This document shows, one piece after another, positions 8,643 to 17,723 of a stretch of DNA of 54,221 nt. Source of the DNA: Xanthobacteraceae bacterium (GTDB taxonomy: Bacteria > Pseudomonadota > Alphaproteobacteria > Rhizobiales > Xanthobacteraceae); the NCBI GenBank assembly GCA_030038415.1, contig JASHOX010000025.1, forward strand, positions 1 to 54,221. The letters run 5' to 3'. Both the position numbers and the translations under genes were made by a program. The notes under the pieces were generated by a model. It ran no database searches, was not told where the DNA came from, and saw only the letters and a program-made list of their open reading frames with translations. The number at the start of each line of letters is the position of its first letter. Position 1 is the first letter of the stretch.

Positions 8643-9893
8643 TTACTCCCGAACCCCGTACCAGTAGCTGTCCTGTTCCTCGACCTTGCCGCCGCCGGCG
8701 GCGTCGAGCAGCGTGTTCGCCATATCCATGACGTTGTCGGTCGAGATCTCGCGACCGCCCAATCCGGCGATGAAGGACACGACCTTGGGCCGGTTTTTCG
8801 CCGGGTAGAGTGCGCTGCGAACGTCGGTCGCCAGCACGCCGCCCATCAGCGGTGACCCGAAGGCGTAATCGCGATCGATCACGCCGACGGCTTTGACGCC
8901 GGCCAGCGCTTCTTGCAGTTCGGGGCTGGGGAACGGACGGAACCATCGGATCCGGACGAAGCCGACCTTCTTGCCCTGCTTGCGCAAATTGCGGACCGCG
9001 ACGCGGACCGGCATCGCCAGCGTGCCCATGCCGACCAGTGCGACCTCGGCGTCGTCCATCATGTAGCGCTCGATGAACGGCTCGCCGCCGCGGCCGAACT
9101 TGGCGTTGAAGTCGGCGTAAGCTTCGATGAGGACGTCGCGCGAGTGCCGCGCCGCCAGGTCGTTTTGCCGGCGCATTTCCATCAGCCAGTCTTCGTTCAC
9201 CTGCGGGGCGATGGTGACTGGGTTATCCGGATGCAGCCGCTTGTCGCCACGGTCGTAGCGCGGCAGGAAACTGTCGACCAATTGTTTGCTCGGCAGTTTG
9301 ACGATCGCTTGCGAGTGGGTGAGGAACGCGCCGTCGCAGTTGATCGCGCAGGGCAGAAAGACGCGATGATCCTCGGCCACACGATAGGCGATCAGTGTCG
9401 TGTCCAGCGCCTCCTGGGCGGTATCGACCCAGCACAGCAGCCAGCCAAGGTCCCGCACCGCGAGCGCGTCGTTGTGCTCGGTGCCGAACGCGCCGGGATC
9501 GTCCAGCGCCCGGTTGCCGACCATGGCGACGAGCGGAAGCCGCAAGCCGGCGGTCACCGCAATCGCTTCGAACGCGTAGAGCCAGCCGACGCCGCTCGAG
9601 CCGCAGAATGCGCGCGCTCCCACGGCGGACGCGTGTTTGGCCACCTCGAACTGCGAGTGTTCGCTCTCGGCCACGATGAAATCGCAATCGAATTCGCCGT
9701 CGGCGATGAGCTTCGACACGTATTGCATGACGGTGTCGTACGGACGGATCGGATACGCCGTGATCACGTCCACGTCGGCGAGCCGCAGCGCATGGGCGAC
9801 GGCTTCGCTGCCGCTGACCAGTGCCTCGGTCTCCCCGCGCTTCGCAACGGGGACCGGCGCAGCCGCCGGCCTGGCGACTTCGGCGATGCTCAT
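8643..9893 (-). CDS. 2-oxoacid:ferredoxin oxidoreductase alpha subunit with oxalate-type YPIRPYD motif
   Basis: A 416-residue subunit containing the pyrimidine-binding and transketolase C-terminal domains of the PFOR superfamily. Residues 47-53 read YPIRPYD. Pyruvate:ferredoxin oxidoreductases carry YPITPS there, and to my knowledge the Arg-containing form marks Moorella oxalate oxidoreductase, where the Arg helps bind the second carboxylate. Other family motifs are VAESEHSQFEVAKHASAVGA, AFCGSSGVGWLYAFE and GRALDD-like NRALDDPGAFGTEHND. The ATG at 9893 overlaps the gamma-delta stop (ATGA). The reaction inferred is oxalate to two CO2 and two low-potential electrons without coenzyme A. Another small 2-oxoacid remains possible. 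Confidence 0.88.
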   Translation of the reverse strand: MSIAEVARPAAAPVPVAKRGETEALVSGSEAVAHALRLADVDVITAYPIRPYDTVMQYVSKLIADGEFDCDFIVAESEHSQFEVAKHASAVGARAFCGSSGVGWLYAFEAIAVTAGLRLPLVAMVGNRALDDPGAFGTEHNDALAVRDLGWLLCWVDTAQEALDTTLIAYRVAEDHRVFLPCAINCDGAFLTHSQAIVKLPSKQLVDSFLPRYDRGDKRLHPDNPVTIAPQVNEDWLMEMRRQNDLAARHSRDVLIEAYADFNAKFGRGGEPFIERYMMDDAEVALVGMGTLAMPVRVAVRNLRKQGKKVGFVRIRWFRPFPSPELQEALAGVKAVGVIDRDYAFGSPLMGGVLATDVRSALYPAKNRPKVVSFIAGLGGREISTDNVMDMANTLLDAAGGGKVEEQDSYWYGVRE

Positions 9894-11038
9894 GACCGTT
9901 TCTCCTCTGCAGCGATTTCCTCGGCGTATTGACCGACGTGATGGAGCCCGTGGCTGCGGGTCACTTCGGATTGCTGCTTTTCAGCCAGCCACTCGGTGTA
10001 CTTCTTGTCGTCCTTCTTCCACAGTTCCCATTGGCTCTGGTTGTCGGTGAAGGCCTCCTCGCCGACCATCGTGATGCAGTCGGCAACCGGGCACACTTCC
10101 TTGCAGATGCCGCAGCCGCAGCACGCCTCCATGTCAGGGTCGTAGTAGCCGTCGGGCGCCACGTTGAACACGCTGTCCGGGCACTGCAGCCAGCAAAACG
10201 AGCACTTGGTGCAGGTGTCGAAGTTGACGACCGGCCGCGCCGAGCGGGTGGAGAATTTCTTGAACACCGGGTTGCGTCCCGGGCGATAACCGCCCTGCCA
10301 GCCGGGCGCTTCCTCGCGCACGTGCTCGCCGCGCACCACCAGGCACTCTTCCATCTGCGACATGTGCGGCAGCTCGAACTTGATGGGGATCGCCTCGTTG
10401 CCCTGATCGGCGCCTACCGGCGTTGACGTGACCTCGTCATAGCCCCGCTTCGCGGACGCCGCCTTGGCATCGTTTTTCTTGGGTTCGTTGATCGCCGCAA
10501 TGAGCGAGTCGAGGGTGAGCACATTCGGCGCAACCTTCGCCACTGCGCCGAGCAAGCGCACGTCGGTATGGTCGTCTCGAAAGACCCACATGCCGGAAAA
10601 ACTCGCCGGCGCCTTGATGATGGCGAGATTGTAGGGCGCGCCCTTGCGGTGGATGTCACCGATCAGGCCGTTCGGCGACCGCTCCGAGGTGACCAGAAGC
10701 GTGCCGTTTTCCTTGAGCAGGCTGTTGATCGGCTGCACGCCGTTCCAGCCCCAGGACTCGATTCCCTTGCACAGCGTATCGTCGCAGACGATGGTGACGT
10801 CGTTATTGCCGGGCTCGTAGCGCGATAGATACTCTTCCATCTCCTCGTCGGTGTCGGCGACGACGGCGAATTGCTTGGCGGGGATGCCGTTGCGTTCCGG
10901 CGAGTCGCTATAGCGGGAGAAGGTAATTCCGACCTTGTCGCGTTTGCGCGCGGCGAAAACAATGTCGCGGCAGATGTTCTTGGCCAGGGTCTTTTGAAAA
11001 ACGCCCCGGTAGATAATTTCCACCGATCCGGTAGCCAT
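9890..11038 (-). CDS. 2-oxoacid:ferredoxin oxidoreductase fused gamma-delta subunit
   Basis: A 382-residue fusion. Residues 1-~195 form the gamma domain (EIIYRGVFQKTLAKNICRDI, later NGTLLVTSERSP). After a linker, residues ~225-340 form a delta-like 2[4Fe-4S] ferredoxin domain with cysteines at 276, 279, 282, 286 and around 306-321. Moorella oxalate oxidoreductase also has gamma and delta fused. It is the first gene of the operon gamma-delta, alpha, beta, ferredoxin, reductase. The ATG has a GGGAG ribosome site. A perfect FNR/FixK palindrome at 11093-11106 is placed so that transcription should start about 20 bases before the ATG. Confidence 0.9.
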   Translation of the reverse strand: MATGSVEIIYRGVFQKTLAKNICRDIVFAARKRDKVGITFSRYSDSPERNGIPAKQFAVVADTDEEMEEYLSRYEPGNNDVTIVCDDTLCKGIESWGWNGVQPINSLLKENGTLLVTSERSPNGLIGDIHRKGAPYNLAIIKAPASFSGMWVFRDDHTDVRLLGAVAKVAPNVLTLDSLIAAINEPKKNDAKAASAKRGYDEVTSTPVGADQGNEAIPIKFELPHMSQMEECLVVRGEHVREEAPGWQGGYRPGRNPVFKKFSTRSARPVVNFDTCTKCSFCWLQCPDSVFNVAPDGYYDPDMEACCGCGICKEVCPVADCITMVGEEAFTDNQSQWELWKKDDKKYTEWLAEKQQSEVTRSHGLHHVGQYAEEIAAEEKRS

Positions 11039-11092
11039 GGTCGATGCTCCCTTTTCGCGTCACCACACTACAGGGCCGATTGCCTGGCGACG

Positions 11093-11106
11093 TTGATGCA
11101 GATCAA
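11093..11106 (-). promoter_or_regulatory. FNR/FixK-type site before the oxidoreductase operon
   Basis: TTGATGCAGATCAA, a perfect TTGAT-N4-ATCAA palindrome centred 61.5 bases before the gamma-delta ATG. With class II spacing, transcription would start near 11058. This places an oxygen-sensitive enzyme under low-oxygen control. Confidence 0.8.
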
Positions 11107-11119
11107 CTCGCCTACGATC

Positions 11120-12412
11120 TCACTGTGCGGCCGGCGTTCCTTTGGCGTCGGTTGCATGGTGGCGAATCTCGGCCGGGCGAAGCACGGTAATGATCAGCGC
11201 GACGGCGATGATGTTGGTGGCGCAGACGAGGTAGAGAACGGCATCCCAGCTCCCTATCGTCGATGCCACCACGGTCCCCAAAGGCACCAGGAATGCCGCC
11301 AGACCCTTCGCCGTGTAGAGCAGCGACGCATTGGTCGTTGCATATTTTTGGCCGAACAGGTCCGTGCACATGGACGGGAACAGGCTGAAGATTTCGCCCC
11401 AGCAAAAGAACACCATCCCGGCGAAGAAGATAAGGCCGAGCGGCGTCCGGCCGGCCACGCTGAGGAAGAAGTAGGCGGCGGCGCCGAGACCGAAGGCGAT
11501 GACCATCGTCTTCGAGAGACCAATATTATCGGACACCCATCCGAAGAACGGACGCGCGGCGCCGTTCATGATATTGGCAAAGATCAACGCGACGCCGAGC
11601 GTGGTCGCGCCGAGAAATGCTGCATCGGCGACGTTGAACGCTCTGGCCATCGGTGCCAGATCCGCCGTCACGATCAGCCCACCTGCGCACATCAACACAT
11701 CCAGGACGTAGAGAACCCAGAAAATCGGGCTGCGCAGCATTTCGCCGGGCGTGTAGCTGCGGCTCGTCTGCTGCACCTTGACGGCGGTGACGGCGGGCGC
11801 TTCGTCGCGGCCGGGGTTGCGGATGAACTGCGCGACGACGAGCACGATGCCGCCCTGGATCAGCCCGAACCAGAAGAAGGTAGCACCGTAACCTTCTTTT
11901 GCGATCAGCATTTGTATGGGAATGACCGTGAGCGCGGCGCCAGCGCCGAAGCCTGCCGCCGTCAATCCAACCGCGAGACCTCTATGGTCCTTGAACCACT
12001 TGACCGAGGTCCCGACTGCGCAGCTGTACACGGCGCCGGCGCCGAATCCGGACAGCAATTCGCCCGCATACAACGCCGGTAGCGTCTCGGCCCGAGCGTT
12101 GATGATCCAGCCGAGCGCGACGAAAAGCCCGCCCAACCCGATTACAATCCGCGGACCGACAGAGAAGGGAAGATGATCCGCAAACCAGCCGTTGATAGGC
12201 GTGCACCAAGTCTCCATGGCGACGAACAACGTGAAGGCGAACTGGATGTTCGAAACAGACCAGGCGTGCGCAGCCTGCAATGGCGTGACAAATAACGTCC
12301 AGCCGTATTGAAGATTGGCGATCATGATCATGCAGACGACACCCAGAATGAGGTGGCGCCATCGTTGGCGCTTGGCGTGCTCCACGTTCGGCGCCAGTGT
12401 TGTCACAGCCAT
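11120..12412 (-). CDS. oxlT: OxlT-like oxalate/formate family MFS antiporter
   Basis: A 430-residue major facilitator protein with about twelve membrane helices and a hydrophilic central loop (~200-230). It resembles the oxalate:formate antiporter family: GWFADHLPFSVGPR in the first half, NGAARPFFGWVSDNIG (Arg287) in TM8 and LLYTAKGLAAFLVPLG (Lys369) in TM11. Arg and Lys in those helices are the substrate-binding charges of Oxalobacter OxlT, as I recall. The ATG at 12412 has an AGGAAGGA ribosome site. It precedes the oxidoreductase operon in the same direction, consistent with bringing in oxalate. The counter-substrate is unknown, since no formate-producing oxc/frc genes are in the window. 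Confidence 0.85.
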   Translation of the reverse strand: MAVTTLAPNVEHAKRQRWRHLILGVVCMIMIANLQYGWTLFVTPLQAAHAWSVSNIQFAFTLFVAMETWCTPINGWFADHLPFSVGPRIVIGLGGLFVALGWIINARAETLPALYAGELLSGFGAGAVYSCAVGTSVKWFKDHRGLAVGLTAAGFGAGAALTVIPIQMLIAKEGYGATFFWFGLIQGGIVLVVAQFIRNPGRDEAPAVTAVKVQQTSRSYTPGEMLRSPIFWVLYVLDVLMCAGGLIVTADLAPMARAFNVADAAFLGATTLGVALIFANIMNGAARPFFGWVSDNIGLSKTMVIAFGLGAAAYFFLSVAGRTPLGLIFFAGMVFFCWGEIFSLFPSMCTDLFGQKYATTNASLLYTAKGLAAFLVPLGTVVASTIGSWDAVLYLVCATNIIAVALIITVLRPAEIRHHATDAKGTPAAQ

Positions 12413-12479
12413 GATCGATCCTTCCTCGCAACATGCGACATTCGGATCGAAAAATTAGTTGAAGGACAGAAGAGCAGCC

Positions 12480-12493
12480 TTGACGTAGGTCAA
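12480..12493 (-). promoter_or_regulatory. FNR/FixK-type site before the OxlT-like gene
   Basis: TTGACGTAGGTCAA, symmetric TTGAC-N4-GTCAA, centred 74.5 bases before the carrier ATG. The predicted class II transcript start is near 12445, 33 bases before the ATG. Confidence 0.7.
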
Positions 12494-12595
12494 ATCTGAA
12501 GCGACGAAACGCTAGTGGATTACGCCGCATCGCTCGGGCGGCAGTTTGCAATGACCGTCGAACGTAACTAAGCAGCGCTGCCTCGAGGCCAAGAC

Positions 12596-13471
12596 CTATC
12601 CGACAAGCGACAGCGTCGCCTGCTCATAGCGCCCAGCACCCATCGTCCCCTCGGGGAAAATGTGGTGGTCGGCGATCCATTCGAAGGATTCTTCGTAGAC
12701 CTCCTTGGTGTAGGGCTCGAACACCAGCCGCTCGCCGGGGCCCCAGCGCCGCGTATCCATCATGGCGTGGAAGCGATCGGGGAATTCGTTCTTGTAATAA
12801 TGGGTGTAGAGCTCCGGCCGCAGGTCGACGTCGCGCTGCGCCTTGCGCAGCGCGCGGAAGAATTTGCGTAAATCCTCCGGATCGGGATTGCCGTGGATCA
12901 TGGTGCCGATCATGAAAGTGGTGTCGATCACTTTGCGAAAGCCGAGCTGCTCGGCGAGGTAATAAGGGCCGCTGAACAGGTTCACTGCCGGCGCCGTGCC
13001 GTCGATCAGCTTCTCCATGCGCGCGAACAGCATGCCGTCGGCATAGTTGAGCTTGATCTCGTCCGGCTTCAGATAAGCCTCAAGCGCCTGCACTGTGGCG
13101 TAGTGGCTGCCCGACTGATAGCCGACCGAGATCGGCACGCCGGCGAGGTCGGCCGGCGTCTTGATCTTCGAACCGGCGGCGACGAAGATTCCCGCCGGCG
13201 CCACCGAATAGACGTCGGTGTACATGCGGCCGTGGCCGTTCGACGCGGCGACATTGACGGTCCAATGGCAGGCGCAGCTCACGTTCGACTTGCGGCCTTC
13301 CGCGAACGACTGGAAGGCGCCGACCTTGTCGCCTTTATTGTGGATCTGGCCGCCGGTCGAGCGCACCAATTCGCGGAATTCGTAATCCAGCCCTTCGGCG
13401 CGGAAATAACCCTTCTCCTCGGCCACCCATTCCTGCAGGCGAAAATGCGGTTCGATCAGAAATTTTGCCAT
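12596..13471 (-). CDS. NMT1/ThiY-like substrate-binding protein without signal peptide
   Basis: A 291-residue protein resembling the periplasmic-binding fold of NMT1/SsuA/ThiY proteins: an N-terminal [20 protein letters not shown] and the hinge-like [18 protein letters not shown] (residues ~108-125). It begins [20 protein letters not shown] with no hydrophobic leader or lipobox, so it is predicted to stay in the cytoplasm unless the start is wrong. No ABC permease or ATPase gene adjoins it. It lies 183 bases upstream of the OxlT-like gene on the same strand, which hints at oxalate or small-acid sensing, but no ligand can be assigned. Confidence 0.75.
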   Translation of the reverse strand: MAKFLIEPHFRLQEWVAEEKGYFRAEGLDYEFRELVRSTGGQIHNKGDKVGAFQSFAEGRKSNVSCACHWTVNVAASNGHGRMYTDVYSVAPAGIFVAAGSKIKTPADLAGVPISVGYQSGSHYATVQALEAYLKPDEIKLNYADGMLFARMEKLIDGTAPAVNLFSGPYYLAEQLGFRKVIDTTFMIGTMIHGNPDPEDLRKFFRALRKAQRDVDLRPELYTHYYKNEFPDRFHAMMDTRRWGPGERLVFEPYTKEVYEESFEWIADHHIFPEGTMGAGRYEQATLSLVG

Positions 13472-13528
13472 GGTCGTCTCCCGGCCTCATGCGAAGGCCG
13501 GATAAGAGGTTAATCCGTGTCCGTGCCC

Positions 13529-13556
13529 TGCACAATTCGCGACTTTGCGCTATAAT
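13529..13556 (+). promoter_or_regulatory. Possible sigma-70-type promoter for the ftsH paralogue
   Basis: TGCACA at 13529-13534 and a perfect TATAAT at 13551-13556 are spaced by 16 bases, about 92 bases before the ftsH-like ATG. Alphaproteobacterial promoters are often poor matches, so this is tentative. A degenerate half-palindrome (13574-13587, TTGCGGCACATCAA) follows. Confidence 0.35.
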
Positions 13557-13647
13557 TTCGCCGCTGAGAGACTTTGCGGCACATCAATGTCGGCAAAGAC
13601 CGGGGCCGACACTATTATTGCAATCGGGCACGATCGACGGCTGCACC

Positions 13648-15513
13648 ATGGCTGCAAACCTGACTCCTGATGCGCGCAAGCGCCAGATCATGATCTGGTA
13701 TGTGCTGGTCGCCGTCATGGGCGTCTTATTGTTCCAGGCGCTGTGGACCAGCTATTCGCAGGTCGAGACCATCCCCTACAGCCAGTTCGAGACGCTGCTC
13801 GATCAAAACAAGGTCGCCGACGTCACCGTGGGCGCCGACTCGGTCCAGGGCACGCTCAAGGAGCCGCTGCCCGACGGTAAAACGCAATTTTATGCGGTCC
13901 GGGTCGATCCGCAGCTGGCCGAGAAACTCGCGGTGCACCAGGTCGTCGTCAACGGCGCGCCGTCCGGCGGCGTCGTGCAAACGATCCTCTCCTGGGTCAT
14001 CCCCGCCATCATCTTCTACGGCATTTGGATGTTCCTGTTCCGGCATGTTGCCGAGCGGCAGGGTTTTGGCGGGCTGATGACGGTCGGCAAGTCGCGCGCC
14101 AAAGTCTTTGTCGAGACCGACACCAAAGTGACGTTCAAGGACGTCGCCGGCGTCGACGAAGCCAAGTTCGAGCTGCAGGAACTGGTCGCCTTCCTGCGCA
14201 ACCCGAAATCCTACGGGCGGCTCGGCGCCCGGGTGCCGAAAGGCGTTCTGCTCGTCGGCCCGCCCGGCACCGGCAAGACCTTGCTGGCGAAAGCGGTGGC
14301 GGGCGAGGCCGGCGTGCCGTTCTTTTCGATTTCCGGCTCGGAGTTCGTCGAAATGTTCGTCGGCGTCGGCGCCGCGCGGGTGCGGGATCTATTCGATCAG
14401 GCGCGCAAGGCCGCGCCCTGTATCATTTTCATCGACGAGCTGGACGCGCTGGGCCGAAGCCGCATGCCGGGCGGCTTCGGCGGCACCGACGAGAAGGAGC
14501 AGACGCTCAATCAGCTCCTCGCCGAGCTCGACGGCTTCGATCCAAGCGCCGGCGTCATCCTTCTCGCCGCGACCAACCGGCCGGAAATCCTCGATCCGGC
14601 GCTGCTGCGCGCTGGACGCTTCGACCGCCAGGTTCTGGTCGACCGCCCCGACCGCAAGGGCCGGCTCGACATCCTCAAAGTGCACGTCCGCAAGGTGCAG
14701 CTCGCGCCCGATATCGATCTCGACGCTATCGCCGGCCTGACCACCGGTTTCACCGGCGCCGACATCGCCAATCTCGTCAATGAGGCAGCCATCGTCGCGA
14801 CGCGACGCGATGCCACGGCCGTAAATCTCAATGATTTCACCGAGGCGATCGAACGCATCGTCGCCGGACTGGAGAAGAAAAGCCGCGTGCTCAACGCCGA
14901 AGAGCGGCGCCGCGTCGCTTTCCATGAGATGGGACATGCGCTGGTGGCGGCGACGCTGCCCGGGGTCGATCCGGTGCAGAAGGTTTCGATCATTCCGCGC
15001 GGCGTCGGCGCGCTCGGCTATACCATCCAGCGCCCGACCGAAGACCGCTTCCTGCTCAGCCGATCGAATTTGGAAAATCGCATCGCCGTCTTGATGGGCG
15101 GCCGCGCGTCCGAGCAGCTGGTGTTCGACGGCGACGTGTCGAGCGGCGCCGCCGACGACCTGCAGCGCGCCACCGAGATCGCGCTAGAAATGGTGACGCG
15201 TTACGGCATGGATGCGCAGGTCGGTCAGCGTACTTATGCGCCGACGCCGCAGCCGTTCCTGATGATGCCGGCCGGCAACCACGTTCAGGCCGCCGAGCTC
15301 ACCACCCGCGAAATCGACGTCGCCGTGCGCGACCTGCTCGGCCGGGCAGCCGAGCGCGCCGGCGAGATTTTGCGGACGCGGCGCGGCGATCTCGATGCCG
15401 GCGTCGATTTGCTGCTCAAGCGCGAGACGATCACCGCCGAGGATTTCCCGCCTATCCGCTCGCCCCAGACCGTGGCGGAGCCGCGTTTGTCGGTGGTCCC
15501 CGCGGCGGGCTGA
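13648..15513 (+). CDS. ftsH: FtsH-family ATP-dependent zinc metalloprotease
   Basis: A 621-residue membrane-anchored AAA+ protease. Two helices (residues ~13-33 and ~112-135) flank a small periplasmic domain. The AAA domain has Walker A GPPGTGKT, Walker [13 protein letters not shown] and the second region of homology [20 protein letters not shown]. The zinc site is HEMGH, with a later Asp in [12 protein letters not shown]. FtsH degrades damaged membrane and regulatory proteins. The start is ATG at 13648 (MAANLTP); upstream in-frame codons lack family sequence. It lies next to a PRPP-synthetase-like gene rather than tilS or folP, so I infer a second, stress-related copy. A housekeeping copy elsewhere cannot be verified here. 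Confidence 0.93.
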   Translation: MAANLTPDARKRQIMIWYVLVAVMGVLLFQALWTSYSQVETIPYSQFETLLDQNKVADVTVGADSVQGTLKEPLPDGKTQFYAVRVDPQLAEKLAVHQVVVNGAPSGGVVQTILSWVIPAIIFYGIWMFLFRHVAERQGFGGLMTVGKSRAKVFVETDTKVTFKDVAGVDEAKFELQELVAFLRNPKSYGRLGARVPKGVLLVGPPGTGKTLLAKAVAGEAGVPFFSISGSEFVEMFVGVGAARVRDLFDQARKAAPCIIFIDELDALGRSRMPGGFGGTDEKEQTLNQLLAELDGFDPSAGVILLAATNRPEILDPALLRAGRFDRQVLVDRPDRKGRLDILKVHVRKVQLAPDIDLDAIAGLTTGFTGADIANLVNEAAIVATRRDATAVNLNDFTEAIERIVAGLEKKSRVLNAEERRRVAFHEMGHALVAATLPGVDPVQKVSIIPRGVGALGYTIQRPTEDRFLLSRSNLENRIAVLMGGRASEQLVFDGDVSSGAADDLQRATEIALEMVTRYGMDAQVGQRTYAPTPQPFLMMPAGNHVQAAELTTREIDVAVRDLLGRAAERAGEILRTRRGDLDAGVDLLLKRETITAEDFPPIRSPQTVAEPRLSVVPAAG

Positions 15514-15535
15514 GAACCGGAATAAAGGATCGGCC

Positions 15536-16528
15536 ATGGCGGAGCGTCCGTGCCTGTTCGCATTGAATGGCAGCGAGGAACTCGGCGCGGCACTCGCGGC
15601 GGCGCTCGGTCAGCCGCTTGCCGCCCATGAAGAGCGCGAATTCGAGGACGGCGAGCACAAGGCGCGCCCGCTCGAATCGGTGCGCGGCGCCGACGTCTTC
15701 GTGCTGCACGCCCTGCACGGCGGGCCGCGGCAAAGCGCCAACGACAAACTGTGCCGGCTGTTGTTCTTCATCGGCGCCGTCAAGGATGCCGGTGCCGCGC
15801 GCGTCACCGCGATCGCGCCTTATCTCTGCTACACGCGCAAAGACCGGCGTACCAAGCCGAGCGATCCGGTGACGACGCGCTATGTGGCGAGCCTATTCGA
15901 GGCCGTCGCCACCGACGCCGTCGTAACGCTGGACGTGCATAATCCGGCCGCTTTCGAAAACGCCTTTCGCTGCCCGACGGTGGCGCTAACGGCGGCGCCG
16001 CTATTTGTCGACTATGTGAAACGCGCGGCGACCGGTTTGGCCGACGAGAAACTTTGCGTAGTGTCTCCCGATCCGGGCGGGACCAAACGCGCCGATCTGT
16101 TTCGCGAAGCGCTGGAAAGCGCGCTGGGGCGGCCGATCGGCAAAGGTTTTGCCGACAAACGCCGCAGCGCCGGCGTCGTCTCCGGCGATCTTTTCGTCGG
16201 CGACGTCGGAGGCGCGACCGCGCTCGTCATCGACGACCTGATCAGCACCGGCGGCACGCTGGTGCGCGCGGCGCGGGCGGCGCGGCGGGCCGGCGCCAAG
16301 CGGGTGCTGGCGCTCGTCACGCACGGTCTGTTCATGCCGGGCGCCGAAGCCGCCATCATGGATACCGCGATCGACCGCGTCGTGGTGACCGACTCGGTCC
16401 CCGCCTTCCGGCTTGGCGATAAAGCGGCGCGGGCGAAGCTTGATATCCTGCCGGTGGCGCCGCTGCTGGCCGAGACCGTTCGCCGCCTGCGCGCCGGTGC
16501 GACGCTTACCGACCTGCTCGTCTTCTAA
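15536..16528 (+). CDS. Ribose-phosphate pyrophosphokinase-like protein
   Basis: A 330-residue PRPP-synthetase family protein. ATP-binding region IAPYLCYTRKDRRTKPSDPV (residues ~98-117), VTLDVHNPAAFENAF (~135-149), and the PRPP-binding loop ALVIDDLISTGGTLVRAA (~230-247) are intact. The family makes PRPP from ribose 5-phosphate and ATP for nucleotide, His and Trp synthesis. The sequence departs from standard Prs (for example DVHN rather than DLHA), so it may be a paralogue, perhaps feeding the phosphorylase or phosphotransferase steps of a stress pathway. It starts 22 bases after the ftsH stop and overlaps the convergent downstream gene by 23 bases. Confidence 0.86.
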   Translation: MAERPCLFALNGSEELGAALAAALGQPLAAHEEREFEDGEHKARPLESVRGADVFVLHALHGGPRQSANDKLCRLLFFIGAVKDAGAARVTAIAPYLCYTRKDRRTKPSDPVTTRYVASLFEAVATDAVVTLDVHNPAAFENAFRCPTVALTAAPLFVDYVKRAATGLADEKLCVVSPDPGGTKRADLFREALESALGRPIGKGFADKRRSAGVVSGDLFVGDVGGATALVIDDLISTGGTLVRAARAARRAGAKRVLALVTHGLFMPGAEAAIMDTAIDRVVVTDSVPAFRLGDKAARAKLDILPVAPLLAETVRRLRAGATLTDLLVF

Positions 16529-17568
16529 GACTTCGCTCCAACCGCACCGCGTCGTCATGCGCGAGCCGCAGATAGGCGCGCGCCAGCACCGGCCATTTTT
16601 CCGGCGTGCGCGGGCTGGCTTCGAGCAGATGCGCGATGGCGAGCCGGGCGCGGAGCGTCGCACGGTGGCAGCGATAGAACAAAAACAGCTCGTCGGCGTG
16701 TCCGTCGTGTAGCGCATGCGCGACGCGGCGGCGCAGATATTCGCCGGCCCAGGCGGCGCCCAGCCTTTCGCACTCGACGCAAAGAAAGGCTAGCTCGTCG
16801 AGCGGATCGACCATGCGCAGGCTGGCGTTGAATTCCAGGCAATCGATGATGCGGACCGGATCGCCGAGCCAGATATGTTCGGGGCGCAAATCACCATGAC
16901 CGTCGACGATGCAGCGCCTTCGCACCCGCGCGGCGACGAGCGCGCCGCGCTCGGCGAGGAAACGGCGCTGCAGGCTGTCGATCGTGCGCACTGTTCCCGC
17001 AGGCAGCTCGAAGCGCGGGTCGAGCAGGACGCGCCGGTTATAGGCAAGGCTCTTCCACATCGCGGTCCAGTACATTTCCGGCGAGATGAAGACGGCGCGA
17101 GCGCGGCGGTAGAACTGCACCAGCACGGCGGCGAGGCGGTCGAGCTGCCAGCGATGCAGGCGGTTTTCCGCGATCACGCGGTCGAGCATCTTCGTCTCGT
17201 CGAGGCGGTTCATCACCACGAGCCAGTCGACGATCTCGCCGGAGCCGGCGATGGCGAGCCCCGACGGCGAATGCGTCAGCGGCACCACGCCGCGATAGAC
17301 GTCGGCCGCCAAACGCCGATTGAGCCGCAATTCGGCCCGGCACGCCGCCTCGCGGCGATCAAGCGTCGAGAAATCGAGATAGGGGAAACGTACCGGTTTC
17401 TTGAGCTTATAGGCACTGCCGTCGGCAAGAAAGACTTCCGACATGTGCGTTTCGCGACGGATCACCTCGCCCGCCGGCGGAGAATAAGAGTCGCCGCGCA
17501 TCAGAAACGCGATCTTATCTGCCAGCGAGGGCTCGGAACGAGCGATCGTCTTTGCGTGGAGGCTCATG
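16506..17568 (-). CDS. Aminoglycoside-phosphotransferase-fold kinase-like protein (COG2187 type)
   Basis: A protein of about 353 residues from the ATG at 17568 (MSLHAKTIARS). It contains an APH/choline-kinase-like fold: EVFLADGSAYKLKKPVRFPY near the N-terminus (Lys likely for ATP), the catalytic loop IVDGHGDLRPEHIWL and metal-binding IIDCLEFNASLRMVDPLDEL. COG2187 proteins are often fused to an AAA ATPase; that half is missing here. ATG at 17588 is an alternative start, but the FNR/FixK site at 17623 predicts a transcript beginning at ~17588, which favours 17568. The substrate is unknown. It converges on the PRPP-synthetase gene with a 23-base overlap. Confidence 0.75.
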
Positions 17569-17622
17569 GCAGGCGGTGTGTCGAGCATGGACAAGGTTAA
17601 CGCGCAAATGTGGGATCGGCCG

Positions 17623-17636
17623 TTGATCAGGATCAA
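17623..17636. promoter_or_regulatory. FNR/FixK-type site between divergent kinase-like and Lon-like genes
   Basis: TTGATCAGGATCAA, a perfect palindrome. Toward the minus strand, class II spacing predicts a transcript start near 17588 and a 20-base leader. Toward the plus strand it predicts ~17671, 53 bases before the Lon-like ATG. Confidence 0.78.
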
Positions 17637-17723
17637 TCCGCTTTGCCGCACAAGAACATAGAGTAACATTGCCGTCGCAGCCGGCAATCTGCAGTATTCT
17701 GCCTAGCCTTTGCGGAGCTACTC

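Noticed and set aside
10871..12082. Plus-strand open frame of 403 codons
   Set aside because: Spans the antisense of the carrier and gamma-delta genes and crosses their regulatory region; no protein family seen.
13574..13587. TTGCGGCACATCAA as another FNR/FixK site before ftsH
   Set aside because: The right half is perfect and spacing would fit (26-base leader), but the left half has two mismatches, so it was not counted in the regulon.
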